DNA of 44,104 nucleotides from Pontibacter diazotrophicus. GTDB lineage: Bacteria > Bacteroidota > Bacteroidia > Cytophagales > Hymenobacteraceae. A program made the translations under genes and the position numbers. Shown piece after piece: positions 31,501-39,534 of this stretch. How positions within the stretch are numbered: the first letter of the stretch is position 1; each line of letters starts with the position of its first letter. Where the stretch lies: assembly GCF_003367245.1 (NCBI RefSeq), contig NZ_QRGR01000042.1, forward strand, positions 1 to 44,104, in the 5' to 3' direction. The notes under the pieces are model-generated. The model ran no database searches. It was not told where the DNA came from and was given only the letters and a program-made list of their open reading frames with translations.

Positions 31501-34441
31501 GGATTGGACCATAGCAGATCAGAAATGGTTTCTTCCTAAATTCCTGAAACAAAGCGCTGTTACAAAAGGGCTGAAGAAAATTAGCTTAACAGGTAGCCTG
31601 CCGAAAGAGGAAACCACTGCCTTTCTGCAGCAGATCATTGATTACCAGGCAGAAAAGGAACCGCTTGAAAAGGCTACACACCTGCCACAACTGCTAGGCT
31701 TTTTGTGGCAGGATGGCACCAGTGACTGGGATAACTTAGTAGCCATCTGCACTACCCTCATAGACATCAACAGACAGGGCATCACCCTAAACACCCCTGC
31801 CAGGACAAAAGAATGGCGGAATGCACTTGCGCAGCAGTTTTCTGAGGGAAGCAAAGCCTATCTCGATTCACATAAACAGACGCTGACTAACTTTCAGCGG
31901 CTCTTCAACGAGATTGGCCAAAAAGAAAAAGACCTGCACCAGCTGTTGGGCATCGATTTCGGCGGGCTTAAGGTAGAGGATGCGCATTGGGTGAGCAACT
32001 CTCTATTCTATGCCGACAAATGGTTGAACGCCATTGACGATGTTCGGGACTGGATTAATTGGCTGCAGATAAGAGAGAAAGCCATAGCCGTAGGCTTGCA
32101 GCCTCTTATCTCTGTGTATGAAAATGGAGGCATAGCCGTCGAGGAAATAACCCTCAGTTTCAAGAAAGGTCTTTACCGCTCCTGTGCAGAATACATAATA
32201 GACCAGGACCCGCAGCTTTCTGCTTTCAACGGAAAACTGTTTGAAGAGAAAATAAGGAAGTTCAGGGAACTGAGCAACAGCTTTGAGCAGCTGACCAAAG
32301 AAGAGCTATATGCCCGCTTGGCTGCCAAGGTACCGTCGTTTGCACAGGAGGCTTCTCAAAGCTCTGAAATAGGGATTCTGCAGCGCAACATCAGGAACAA
32401 TGGCCGTGCTACCTCTATCCGGAAACTCTTTGACTCCATTCCTAACTTATTACCGCGCCTCTGCCCGTGCATGCTCATGAGCCCTATTTCTGTGGCGCAA
32501 TATTTTGATGCGAACTCCACTAAGTTTGATCTGGTGGTTTTTGACGAAGCATCCCAAATGCCTACCTGCGAGGCGGTCGGCGCTATTGCCCGGGGCACAA
32601 ACGTGATTGTGGTAGGAGACCCTAAGCAAATGCCCCCTACCAGCTTCTTCGGCACGAATGCCGTTGATGAGGACAACATAGAACTGGAAGACCTGGAAAG
32701 CATTCTGGACGACTGTCTGGCGCTCTCTATGCCCTCACACTATCTGTTGTGGCACTACCGAAGCAAGCATGAAAGCCTTATTGCCTTCAGCAACGCCAAG
32801 TACTATGACAACCAGCTGCTCACTTTCCCTTCAACAGATGACATCACCACCAAAGTACAGCACGTGGCCGTGGAAGGGTTCTACGATAAAGGAAAGACCC
32901 GCCAGAACCAGGCGGAGGCAAAAGCCATTGTAGAGGAAATCATTCAGCGCCTGTCGCATCCGGAAATGGCTAAGAGAAGCCTGGGCATAGTTACGTTTAG
33001 TGTGGTACAGCAAAATCTAATAGAAGATTTACTCACGGAGGTTTTTAAGGCAAGGCCAGATCTTGAGAAAGCAGCGCTGGAGACTGAAGAACCTTTGTTC
33101 ATCAAGAACCTGGAGAACGTGCAGGGCGACGAACGGGATGTCATTCTCTTCTCTGTGGGCTACGGGCCAGACAAAGAGGGCAAAGTAAGCCTGAACTTCG
33201 GTCCTATTAACCGTGAGGGCGGCTGGCGTCGTCTGAACGTGGCGGTGTCCAGGGCCCGGTATGAAATGAAGGTGTTCTCTACCCTGCGCTCAGACCAGAT
33301 AGACATTACGCGTACCGCCTCAGAAGGTGTTGCGGGTTTGAAAGCCTTTTTAGCCTATGCCGAAAAGGGCAAGTCAGCCCTCCCAGGTCGTTCTGTAATA
33401 ACGTCAAGCAAGGAAGTGTCCTTTGAAAATACCCTGGCTGAAGAAATAAGGAAGCAGGGTTATGAAGTTCATACAGCCATTGGCTGCTCGGACTATAAAA
33501 TTGACATTGGAGTAGTAAATCCGGCCAATCCATCTGAATATGTACTTGGCATCCTCTGCGATGGCCATCGTTACTACAGCGCCAAAACCTCCAGAGACCG
33601 TGAAATTGTGCAGGCCGACGTGCTGCGCTTGCTCGGTTGGAACATACACAAAATCTGGTCTATAGACTGGTGGGAGAACCCGGAAAGAACAGTCAATGAT
33701 ATTCTCATGGCTATTAAGCAGGCAGAGGAACAGAAAGCTTTGGCGCATGAACCAACCACCACAGTTGAAAGCTTTGCTCCCCAAAACACAGGTAATCTGG
33801 CTTTCCAACACGTAGCTAATAACTCATCATCTTTCATAGAAGAGGCAGAGAACACATCTGACGTAGCAACCGTATCCGCCGCCAGAATCTATGAGGTTTG
33901 CCAATTGGAAACTGTCTTGACCAACTCCTCTGAAGACTTCCTGCAACCCTTGAATTGTGAAAAAGTAGCCCAGCAAATAATCCAGGTAGTGAATACTGAG
34001 TCCCCCATCAGCCAGAATTTACTGTGCAGGCGGGTGTTGGCGGCATGGGGCATTTCACGGAACGGGTCAAGGGTAAATACTCACTTTGAGAATCTATTCC
34101 CACAGTTACCTATAAAAAAGACTCAGCTAGGCAAGAGCACTATTTTCTGGAAAGATGAACACAACCCTGATTCCTATTCTTCTTTTAGGGTAAGTGATTT
34201 GGAATCACAGAAAAGAGAAGCCGATGACTTACCTCCTGAAGAAGTTGCGAATGGCGTCAGGGAAATTCTTGTAAACCAGATAAGCCTTCCCAAAAGCGAA
34301 TTAATACGCGAGGTGTCACGACTGTTTGGCTATGCCCGCTTGGGTGCTAACGTGGAAGCAGCCATGACTTCTGGCATTGCCCATGCAGTGAATAAAGGAT
34401 ATGCCATTGAAGAGAATGAAAGGCTAATACTGGCAGAGTAA
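28577..34441 (+). CDS. Giant transglutaminase-like / DUF4011 / SF1 helicase / Vsr-like nuclease protein
   Basis: 1954 residues. At about 5-130 there is a beta-rich N-terminal domain. At about 150-350 a transglutaminase-like domain has Cys219 (KLANCLDISLLYAACLEAVG) and His245 (FTKGHAFIGGW), followed by FADPVND. From about 365 comes DUF4011 (RLWERKLLDLTLRNNLLNIR). An SF1 helicase core follows: Walker A GPPGTGKS (684-691), DEASQ (D1323-E1324), GDPKQMPPT (1347-), WHYRSKHESL, a motif V-like VQGDERDVILFSVG, and VAVSRAR (1555-1561). At about 1612-1722 is a Vsr/MTES_1575-like nuclease (KIDIGVVNP ... GILCDGHRYYS ... DRE..QADVLRLLGW). DUF3320 is at about 1790-1950. Proteins with this DUF4011-helicase-Vsr core are listed in defence-system catalogues as single-gene systems. 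The YhcG-type nuclease lies downstream in the opposite orientation. Confidence 0.9.
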   Translation: MTAPLETEFIYSPSINFAMQQNHVSVVRKLWIKNTSEIDLQNISIELTNEPAFAAVWQHQIDILKAGESFELNAVHLKISSSYLSNLSERISGNFTLVISAENHPLFTGNYPVSVLAYDQWSGAAILPEMIAAFITPNHAEVQKIIRKAAPVLERWTGSPSFDEYQSRNPDRVRKQMAALYEAIAELQLVYCSVPASFEENGQRIRMCDTIFSHKLANCLDISLLYAACLEAVGIHPLLVFTKGHAFIGGWLTEESFADPVNDDPSLLTKRTAEGIDEIVLVEATCMNAGKQASFDEAVAAANQHMKKEEDFRLFVDIKRTRFSGIRPLPLRVHTPNGWETIEEEPTKERKSDAPEALTTGVEILEVEQIKVSKQRLWERKLLDLTLRNNLLNIRLTKGTLQLISINLSQFEDSLASGQEFQVLPKPADWDNPLRNTGIYQALNQSDPIADLVKHEFTQKRLRSYLTETELQHSLTNIYRSSRQAIEENGANTLYIALGLLKWYETPASERPRYAPILLLPVEIIRKSAQKGYVIRSREEETMMNITLLEMLRQDFGINIGGLENLPKDESGVDVKLVFNIIRKGIMSHSRWDVEEQALLGTFSFSKFILWNDIHNNADKLSQNKIVKSLISGMLEWQPEALPEIEALDSELHPAEIALPISTDSSQFAAILSSAKDKSFVLHGPPGTGKSQTITNIIANALYAGKKVLFVSAKKAALDVVEKRLESIGIGSFCLELHSNKSKKSAVLEQLKRAAEINRKSSPQDFEAEAERLLVTRTELNGYVQALHQKYGFGFSLFEAFTQYSQLAHTPSSVSFTPSALEQLTPSQLAEWQDIVDQIQVIGAVCGHPHQHPLEAVQVNQYAQQLKTDARQLISSYQSLLSQYHKEVAAVCRILKIEPQLTSREQAEALSQLITLLLRLPDVPASLLNVDHVEQTLSQVLGLTAHGKKRDALSQQLLQKFNKTVLSYPAEQALQDWTIADQKWFLPKFLKQSAVTKGLKKISLTGSLPKEETTAFLQQIIDYQAEKEPLEKATHLPQLLGFLWQDGTSDWDNLVAICTTLIDINRQGITLNTPARTKEWRNALAQQFSEGSKAYLDSHKQTLTNFQRLFNEIGQKEKDLHQLLGIDFGGLKVEDAHWVSNSLFYADKWLNAIDDVRDWINWLQIREKAIAVGLQPLISVYENGGIAVEEITLSFKKGLYRSCAEYIIDQDPQLSAFNGKLFEEKIRKFRELSNSFEQLTKEELYARLAAKVPSFAQEASQSSEIGILQRNIRNNGRATSIRKLFDSIPNLLPRLCPCMLMSPISVAQYFDANSTKFDLVVFDEASQMPTCEAVGAIARGTNVIVVGDPKQMPPTSFFGTNAVDEDNIELEDLESILDDCLALSMPSHYLLWHYRSKHESLIAFSNAKYYDNQLLTFPSTDDITTKVQHVAVEGFYDKGKTRQNQAEAKAIVEEIIQRLSHPEMAKRSLGIVTFSVVQQNLIEDLLTEVFKARPDLEKAALETEEPLFIKNLENVQGDERDVILFSVGYGPDKEGKVSLNFGPINREGGWRRLNVAVSRARYEMKVFSTLRSDQIDITRTASEGVAGLKAFLAYAEKGKSALPGRSVITSSKEVSFENTLAEEIRKQGYEVHTAIGCSDYKIDIGVVNPANPSEYVLGILCDGHRYYSAKTSRDREIVQADVLRLLGWNIHKIWSIDWWENPERTVNDILMAIKQAEEQKALAHEPTTTVESFAPQNTGNLAFQHVANNSSSFIEEAENTSDVATVSAARIYEVCQLETVLTNSSEDFLQPLNCEKVAQQIIQVVNTESPISQNLLCRRVLAAWGISRNGSRVNTHFENLFPQLPIKKTQLGKSTIFWKDEHNPDSYSSFRVSDLESQKREADDLPPEEVANGVREILVNQISLPKSELIREVSRLFGYARLGANVEAAMTSGIAHAVNKGYAIEENERLILAE

Positions 34442-34577
34442 TTCAAGTTTAATGTACTAGAACCAAGCGCTAATCTGCTCCTCTTTTAGGAAATGAGTTA
34501 GTTACCAACTTGCAGTGATACATGGAGCGATAGCGAGGTTGAGGCCAATGCAAACTGCCTCCACTCTGAAAAGACCG

Positions 34578-34613
34578 CAAGGAGGCTCCTCTTCACGAGG
34601 AGCTTCCTTGTTT
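34578..34613 (+). terminator. Terminator of the helicase gene
   Basis: CAAGGAGGCTCCTC (34578-34591) pairs with GAGGAGCTTCCTTG (to 34610) with one G-U pair, followed by TTTG. It sits 137 bases after the helicase stop. It belongs to the same GGCTCCTC/GAGGAG hairpin type as 2723-2763. Confidence 0.75.
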
Positions 34614-34717
34614 GAAGCCAATAAGTAATTTTATGTTTAGTAGCTCCTTCTGTTGAGAGGTAAGTAAAGTAGCAGGAATGGGTTTAGGGTAACTGTAGTC
34701 CCTGCAGCATCGTCACG

Positions 34718-35752
34718 CTAGCTCTTCTCATCTGCCAACCTGCTTCTGGCAATTTCGATAGATTGGTGCAGCTTTGCCTGCAGTAGCTCTTTCGGCGGGA
34801 GTTGCGTCAGGTAGTCGGCTACGCGGATGTTGCTTTTATCCAGTTGCAACAGCTCTACATGTTCCTCGTTCTTGCCGGTGCAGAGGATAAGGCCAATGGG
34901 CAGGTTTTCCCCTTCCACCATTTCATATTTCTCCAGGTACCGTAGATATAACTCCATTTGCCCTTTGAAGCCAGCCTCAAACTCACCTATTTTTAGATCA
35001 ATGGCCACTAGGGACTTCAAACGCCGGTGGTAAAAAAGCAAGTCAATGTAGTAGTCACGATTGTCAATAGTAATGCGTTTCTGACGAGATAAAAAGGCAA
35101 AGTCACTTCCCATCTCAATTATAAAGCGCTGTAGTTCCGCCAATATGGAGGACTCTAAGTCTTTCTCGGAGTAGGTATCTGCCAAACCTAAGAAATCAAG
35201 GACGTACGGATCCCGGAACACCAGTTCAGGCGTGAGTTGACCGGATTCCTTCAGCTGTTGCAAGTCATTCTGGATAGTGACTTCCGGGTGTTTAGAGATA
35301 GCTGTGCGCTCGTAGAGCATGGATCTTATTCGATCCTGCAGGGTACGTGAACTCCATTTCTCCAGCCTGCACATCTCGATATAGAAATTGCGCTTTAACT
35401 CATCTTCCAAGTAAATAATCGTCTTAATGTGCGTCCAGGTTAATTGTCTCCGCACTGCGGAGACAATCTGCTCATCTTTGAAAATACTGGCAAAGCGGAT
35501 ACAGTGCAATAGTTGCTTCTGGCTCCACCCGGCACCGTATTCCAGCGTTAACTGTTGGGCAAGTGTAGTTACTATTTGCTTGCCATACTCAGCCCGACTA
35601 TTTTTTAGTATCTCATCATTAACGCGTTTACCTACCAGCCAGTAAAGCAGCGTAATTTCGGCATTGACTGTAGAAGCCACTTTCTCACGGCTATGCGCGA
35701 TAAGTTGCTTAACGTCATTTACAAGTAGTGTACTGTTCTGTATTTCTTCCAT
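34718..35752 (-). CDS. PDDEXK nuclease of the YhcG (DUF1016) family
   Basis: 344 residues from the ATG at 35752 (MEEIQNSTLLVNDVKQLI), the typical family start; an upstream ATG at 35836 would add 28 basic residues with no family match. The N-terminal DUF1016_N region (LLYWLVGKRVNDEI ... GWSQKQLLHCIRFA ... LTWTHIKTIIYLEDELKR) is followed by the PDDEXK_17 nuclease: DFAFLSRQKRITIDNRDYYI, then the catalytic Asp in YIDLLFYHRRLKSL and the (D/E)xK in VAIDLKIG. YhcG proteins occur in phage-defence islands and beside type I restriction systems, and are expected to cleave DNA. It converges with the helicase protein. A copy of the ~65-bp element and the TetR gene follow on the other side. Confidence 0.9.
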   Translation of the reverse strand: MEEIQNSTLLVNDVKQLIAHSREKVASTVNAEITLLYWLVGKRVNDEILKNSRAEYGKQIVTTLAQQLTLEYGAGWSQKQLLHCIRFASIFKDEQIVSAVRRQLTWTHIKTIIYLEDELKRNFYIEMCRLEKWSSRTLQDRIRSMLYERTAISKHPEVTIQNDLQQLKESGQLTPELVFRDPYVLDFLGLADTYSEKDLESSILAELQRFIIEMGSDFAFLSRQKRITIDNRDYYIDLLFYHRRLKSLVAIDLKIGEFEAGFKGQMELYLRYLEKYEMVEGENLPIGLILCTGKNEEHVELLQLDKSNIRVADYLTQLPPKELLQAKLHQSIEIARSRLADEKS

Positions 35753-35904
35753 TATCAAAAATAAGGGGTCTGCTATACGCGTTCTTGATAGGTGCTTACA
35801 GGAATGCTTAACGTGACGCCTAGAGTAATTGCGCAACAGGCTGTTGCGTAAATATAAAGCCTAAATAAGTAGAAGAAAACTGCTCAATCAATTCCCCTAC
35901 TTCA

Positions 35905-35970
35905 CATAATGTCTGTTATGGGCGAAACCGCTCTACAGCCTGGAATTGAAATGTAAAGTTTTGGTGCTAT
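35905..35970 (+). repeat. Dispersed ~65-bp element, copy B
   Basis: Order CATAATG, TCTGTTATGGG, GAAACC, CTACAGCC, GGAAT, AAGTTTTGGT, as in copies A and C. It ends about 75 bases before the TetR start. Confidence 0.65.
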
Positions 35971-36045
35971 ACTGTTTTCGCCTCGTGTACCTATTAAACT
36001 ATTCCTAAGATGACTCGTCTAACTTCCTTCACCAGGGCTCCTTTC

Positions 36046-36603
36046 ATGAAAAGTAAACGAGTAGACAAAGCGTTAATCATCAGAAAAGCTTACCAGCTGT
36101 TCCGGGAGAAGGGGTACAGTCATACCTCCATGGCTGATATAGGGCAGGCCTGCGGGTTGCTGAAAGGGAGTATTTACTATTACTTCCCAAGCAAGGAAGA
36201 ACTGATGCGGCAAGTGCTGATAAGCGACCATGAGTACATGAAAAGCAAAGTCTATGCGCTCGCCTATGTAGACCACCTGCCCTACAAGGAACGGCTCAAC
36301 CAGGTCCTGGAGGCACTGGAGAGCTGCTTCTTTGACGCGCCGGGGGGATGCCTGATGGCCAATATAGGTTTAGAGTCAGCCCAGGTAGTGCCTGGGTTCA
36401 CTCAGGTTATCAGGGTATTCTTCGAAGATTGGATTGCCGCTTTTTCTCATATTTTCCAATCCCGGTATGACCAGGCGGAAGCCCGGTCAATGGCTGAGCA
36501 GGCCGTGCAGGAAATAGAAGGGGCTATCATGCTTTCGGTGCTCTTCCAAGACAACAGGTTTTTCCTCTCCACCTCTCAAAAAGTGCTCTCCTACCTAAAG
36601 TAA
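36046..36603 (+). CDS. TetR-family regulator
   Basis: 185 residues from the ATG at 36046 (MKSKRVDKALIIRKAYQLF); an earlier ATG at 36010 would add 12 residues with no family match. The helix-turn-helix is residues about 20-60 (FREKGYSHTSMADIGQACGL, then KGSIYYYFPSKEELM). The C-terminal ligand-binding part (about 70-180) contains CFFDAPGGCLMANIGLESAQ, the pattern of TetR_C domains near small-molecule-oxidation genes. The ligand is not predictable. It lies upstream of the sugar dehydrogenase on the same strand with a 237-base gap that holds a TetR-like palindrome (36651-36664), which suggests it controls that gene and itself. Confidence 0.85.
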   Translation: MKSKRVDKALIIRKAYQLFREKGYSHTSMADIGQACGLLKGSIYYYFPSKEELMRQVLISDHEYMKSKVYALAYVDHLPYKERLNQVLEALESCFFDAPGGCLMANIGLESAQVVPGFTQVIRVFFEDWIAAFSHIFQSRYDQAEARSMAEQAVQEIEGAIMLSVLFQDNRFFLSTSQKVLSYLK

Positions 36604-36650
36604 AAGTACCGGGTCAAATGTGAAGCAGGCCCTCGTTCAAACTTAAAATT

Positions 36651-36664
36651 CAAACGAACGTTTG
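36651..36664. promoter_or_regulatory. Candidate TetR operator
   Basis: CAAACG-AA-CGTTTG, a 6-2-6 inverted repeat of the size and base content usual for TetR-family operators, in the gap between the regulator and the sugar dehydrogenase gene. Confidence 0.55.
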
Positions 36665-36711
36665 GTAGAAAAGCCGGGGCCTTGTTGCTGCTTCCCTGAG
36701 GAAACCCCAGG

Positions 36712-36742
36712 TCTATTGCTCCAAGGGCCCAGGAGCAATAGA
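36712..36742 (+). promoter_or_regulatory. Leader hairpin upstream of the sugar dehydrogenase
   Basis: TCTATTGCTCC (36712-36722) pairs perfectly with GGAGCAATAGA (36732-36742) around a 9-base loop containing GGGCCC. No T-run follows, so it is probably not a terminator. It lies 98 bases before the ATG at 36841 and may be a 5' leader structure. Confidence 0.45.
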
Positions 36743-36840
36743 GATTGTCTGTCCACAGGCCTTTACCCTCAGGCTGGAGACTGTACAGGCCGTTCATGAA
36801 GGAAACCGACATCATCTAACAACATATAAACAAATAAGCT

Positions 36841-38421
36841 ATGGAAGAAAACGAAGAAAAAGAACCGAGACGAGGACCTATCGCCTCTGCAATGGCAGGG
36901 GCAGTGAGTGTTGGCGCGAACATGCTGGGGGAAAAGTTTACAGAGTTGAAACACGACGCTGACAGCAAGAGGCTGAAGGCATCGGCTAACTTCCCCATGA
37001 TCCGCCTACCCGAAGGCTATGAGATTGAGAAGATAGCAGATGGCCTTACTTACCCCACCTCTGTCACCTGGGATGACAGGGGCAACATGTATGTGGCGGA
37101 GGCTGGCGGCACCTTCCTCGATGAGGAGGATGCTTCGGCAAGGATACTGCGCATTAAAGCCAACGGCACGGCAACGGAAGTGGCCAACCTGGACGGGAAA
37201 ATCTACCCCGCCATATCCGGCATGACCTGGCACAACGGCGCTTTCTACATCACCCACCGGGACAGGGAACTATACGGCTGCGTGTCCCGGGTGACCCCGG
37301 ACGGGGAGATTACCCAGATACTCGGGGGAATTGTTGACAGCAAGTCTGACCACCAGCCCAATGACGTGCGCGTGGGGAGGGACGGAAGGATGTATGTGTG
37401 TGTGGGCATAGGCGGCAACTCCGGGTACATGGACGAGAATATGATACCGTTTGTGCTGAAGGCGCCTGATGGGCACCCCACCCCGGCCAGAGACATCGTG
37501 CTCACAGGCTATAACATCGAGTTGCCTGATTTCCGGGAAGGCGGCAAGGGAACGGTACTGACGGGTGCCTTCATGCCCTTTGGGACAGCGACAGAACCGG
37601 GCCAGGTAGTCAAGGGCAGCAGAAAAGCGGGAGGCACCATCCTGGTGTTCGACCCTGAGAATGCCGAGGCGACCGTGCAGCCCTATGCCTGGGGCTTCCG
37701 CAATGCCATAGGAATCGCATGGAACAGGGACAATGAGATGTTTATCGCGGTAAATGGTTATGACAATGCCGCCGGCAGGCCCATCAACGACTACCACGAC
37801 GGCACCTACCGGGTGAGAGAAGGCGCCTGGTACGGCTGGCCTGATTTCGCGGCTAATTTCTCCCCTGTTACCGATGCCAGGTTCAAGCCCAACAGCTCCG
37901 CCATTCCGCCTACCTATAAAGGCAGGGAAAGAGTGGCAAAAGAGCTGCATTTTCTCATTGACCATAAGGCAAGCGGGTTGGAGCAGCCAGACACATCGCT
38001 GATTCTTGGCTTGCATGAAGTGAACGCTTCCCCATCAAAGCCCGATGTGGCGCCTGAGGGCTGGGGGGACTATGCCGATCACCTCTTTGTGCCTGAGTAC
38101 GGGGACTTCCAGTGGATCACCAACCCCTTGAGAGACAAGTTCGCAGGCAACCGTATTGTTCGGATGAAGACCAGCGGCAGCGGGGAGCACACCGTGCACG
38201 CTTTTATTCAGAACGAGAAATCTGGCCCCGCTTCCCAGCAGGGCCGGCTTGGGGAGGGAATCGAAAGGCCGTACGATGTGAAGTTCGGCCCGGACGGGGC
38301 CATGTACATCGTTGACTTTGGCTCGCACAGAACAAGCCTGAAGCGCATAGCGGAGGGGCATTTCCCTATTGATTTTGATAGGGGAACAGGCATGGTCTGG
38401 AGAGTGGCTAAAACTAAATGA
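36841..38421 (+). CDS. PQQ-type sugar dehydrogenase, cytoplasmic form
   Basis: 526 residues. The N-terminal 50 residues are charged with no signal peptide. A six-bladed GSDH-like propeller follows (about 58-525): LPEGYEIEKIADGLTYPTSV near the start, GNMYVAEAG, VCVGIGGNSGYMDEN, QPYAWGFRNAIGIAW, YDNAAGRPINDYHDGTYRV, APEGWGDYADHLFVPEYGDF, and ERPYDVKFGPDGAMYIVDFG at the end. Enzymes of this family use PQQ to oxidise sugars or other compounds; catalytic residues were not fixed. Without an export signal, PQQ would have to be available in the cytoplasm, or the protein is a propeller lacking that activity. TetR-controlled (inference). The terminator is at 38427-38466. Confidence 0.82.
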   Translation: MEENEEKEPRRGPIASAMAGAVSVGANMLGEKFTELKHDADSKRLKASANFPMIRLPEGYEIEKIADGLTYPTSVTWDDRGNMYVAEAGGTFLDEEDASARILRIKANGTATEVANLDGKIYPAISGMTWHNGAFYITHRDRELYGCVSRVTPDGEITQILGGIVDSKSDHQPNDVRVGRDGRMYVCVGIGGNSGYMDENMIPFVLKAPDGHPTPARDIVLTGYNIELPDFREGGKGTVLTGAFMPFGTATEPGQVVKGSRKAGGTILVFDPENAEATVQPYAWGFRNAIGIAWNRDNEMFIAVNGYDNAAGRPINDYHDGTYRVREGAWYGWPDFAANFSPVTDARFKPNSSAIPPTYKGRERVAKELHFLIDHKASGLEQPDTSLILGLHEVNASPSKPDVAPEGWGDYADHLFVPEYGDFQWITNPLRDKFAGNRIVRMKTSGSGEHTVHAFIQNEKSGPASQQGRLGEGIERPYDVKFGPDGAMYIVDFGSHRTSLKRIAEGHFPIDFDRGTGMVWRVAKTK

Positions 38422-38426
38422 ATCCC

Positions 38427-38466
38427 TAATCAGGCTGTGGGCTTTGTAATGCCTACAGCCTGATTA
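38427..38466 (+). terminator. Terminator of the sugar dehydrogenase gene
   Basis: TAATCAGGCTGT pairs perfectly with ACAGCCTGATTA (12 bp, extended by GGGC/GCCT inside the loop). It lies 5 bases after the stop and has A-rich flanks. Confidence 0.75.
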
Positions 38467-38689
38467 AAAGCACGCTGCACACAGCTTTACTGGTATCTCA
38501 TTGAAAAGAAGGGGTGCCTTCATGTTTGAAAGCATGAATATGCATCCTGAAAGAAATTCTTTTTATTGATAACAGTAAAATTTGCTTTAACTGGTCCTAA
38601 GAACAGATAATAAACACAGCGTTCTGGTGGTTGTTATCTGCTCTATTTTATAGTGAATTCATAAGATACACCTAAGGATATTGCTGCTT

Positions 38690-39409
38690 ATGGCTTTACC
38701 TCTTCTCTTTGTTACAATGCTTGCCTGTATCCACGTGTTCGCAAACAATATTTCCCACTTGCATACCCTGTCAAGATGCAAGTGGCTTTCCCTGGCCGGA
38801 GGAATATCAGTGGCATTCGTTTTTGTCCATATATTACCGGAACTCCACAGCCTACAGGAGTCGCTAAAGGAAGATGGCAAGCCCGCAATCTTCAGCATGG
38901 ACTTTTTGTATGTGATGGCATTGGCAGGAGTCCTCCTGTTTTATGGTCTTGAAAAGGCGATAATAAAATATGAAGAGAAGAACGCATCAGATGAAGGAAT
39001 GGCTATAGAGGACAGTATATTCTGGTGGCACATCGGCATGTTTGCCGCTTTCAACATTCTTATTGGTTATTACTTCCACCATGAGTTGCAAGTAAACGGC
39101 ACCAGCTCTTTCCTTACTTTTATAGCTTTAGGGTTTCACTTCCTGATTAACGATTACTCACTTCTCCAACACCATGAGAAGATGTACCATAACACCGGTC
39201 GCTGGATAATGGCAGGGGCAGTAGTTGCAGGATGGGGCATTGGGTTAGTCTACACTATCCCTGATGTCATCTCATCTTCACTGTTTGCTTTACTTGCAGG
39301 TGCCATTGTTGTCAATTCCTTCAAGGAAGAGCTTCCCAAAGACAAAGAAAGCAATTACGGCTTCTTCTTTGCTGGAGCAACAGCGTACGCATTTTTGATA
39401 ATGCTGTGA
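38690..39409 (+). CDS. ZIP-like membrane protein
   Basis: 239 residues from the ATG at 38690 (MALPLLFVTMLACIHV); a TTG at 38681 would add three residues. Seven or so membrane spans can be seen. The ZIP-type signature GGISVAFVFVHILPEL (about 40-55: helix with H-I-L-P-E) is present, and later helices have a charged-residue pattern (FHFLINDYSLLQHHEK). Typical ZIP metal-site histidines in helix 4 (HxxxE) are only partly recognisable, so it could be a divergent member or a related permease. Expected role: transport of Zn2+ or another divalent metal across the inner membrane (family knowledge). It is a single gene, 126 bases before msrB. Confidence 0.7.
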   Translation: MALPLLFVTMLACIHVFANNISHLHTLSRCKWLSLAGGISVAFVFVHILPELHSLQESLKEDGKPAIFSMDFLYVMALAGVLLFYGLEKAIIKYEEKNASDEGMAIEDSIFWWHIGMFAAFNILIGYYFHHELQVNGTSSFLTFIALGFHFLINDYSLLQHHEKMYHNTGRWIMAGAVVAGWGIGLVYTIPDVISSSLFALLAGAIVVNSFKEELPKDKESNYGFFFAGATAYAFLIML

Positions 39410-39534
39410 TTCCCGCCCTCTGTGCCATCTCCAAACAGGATAGAGCAAGATACGGGTTCTAAATCAGCCCACTCAGCTGGAACCTGTTTTTGTATAGCAA
39501 ACCGAATAATGTAATTGAAAAATAGAAATAAGCA

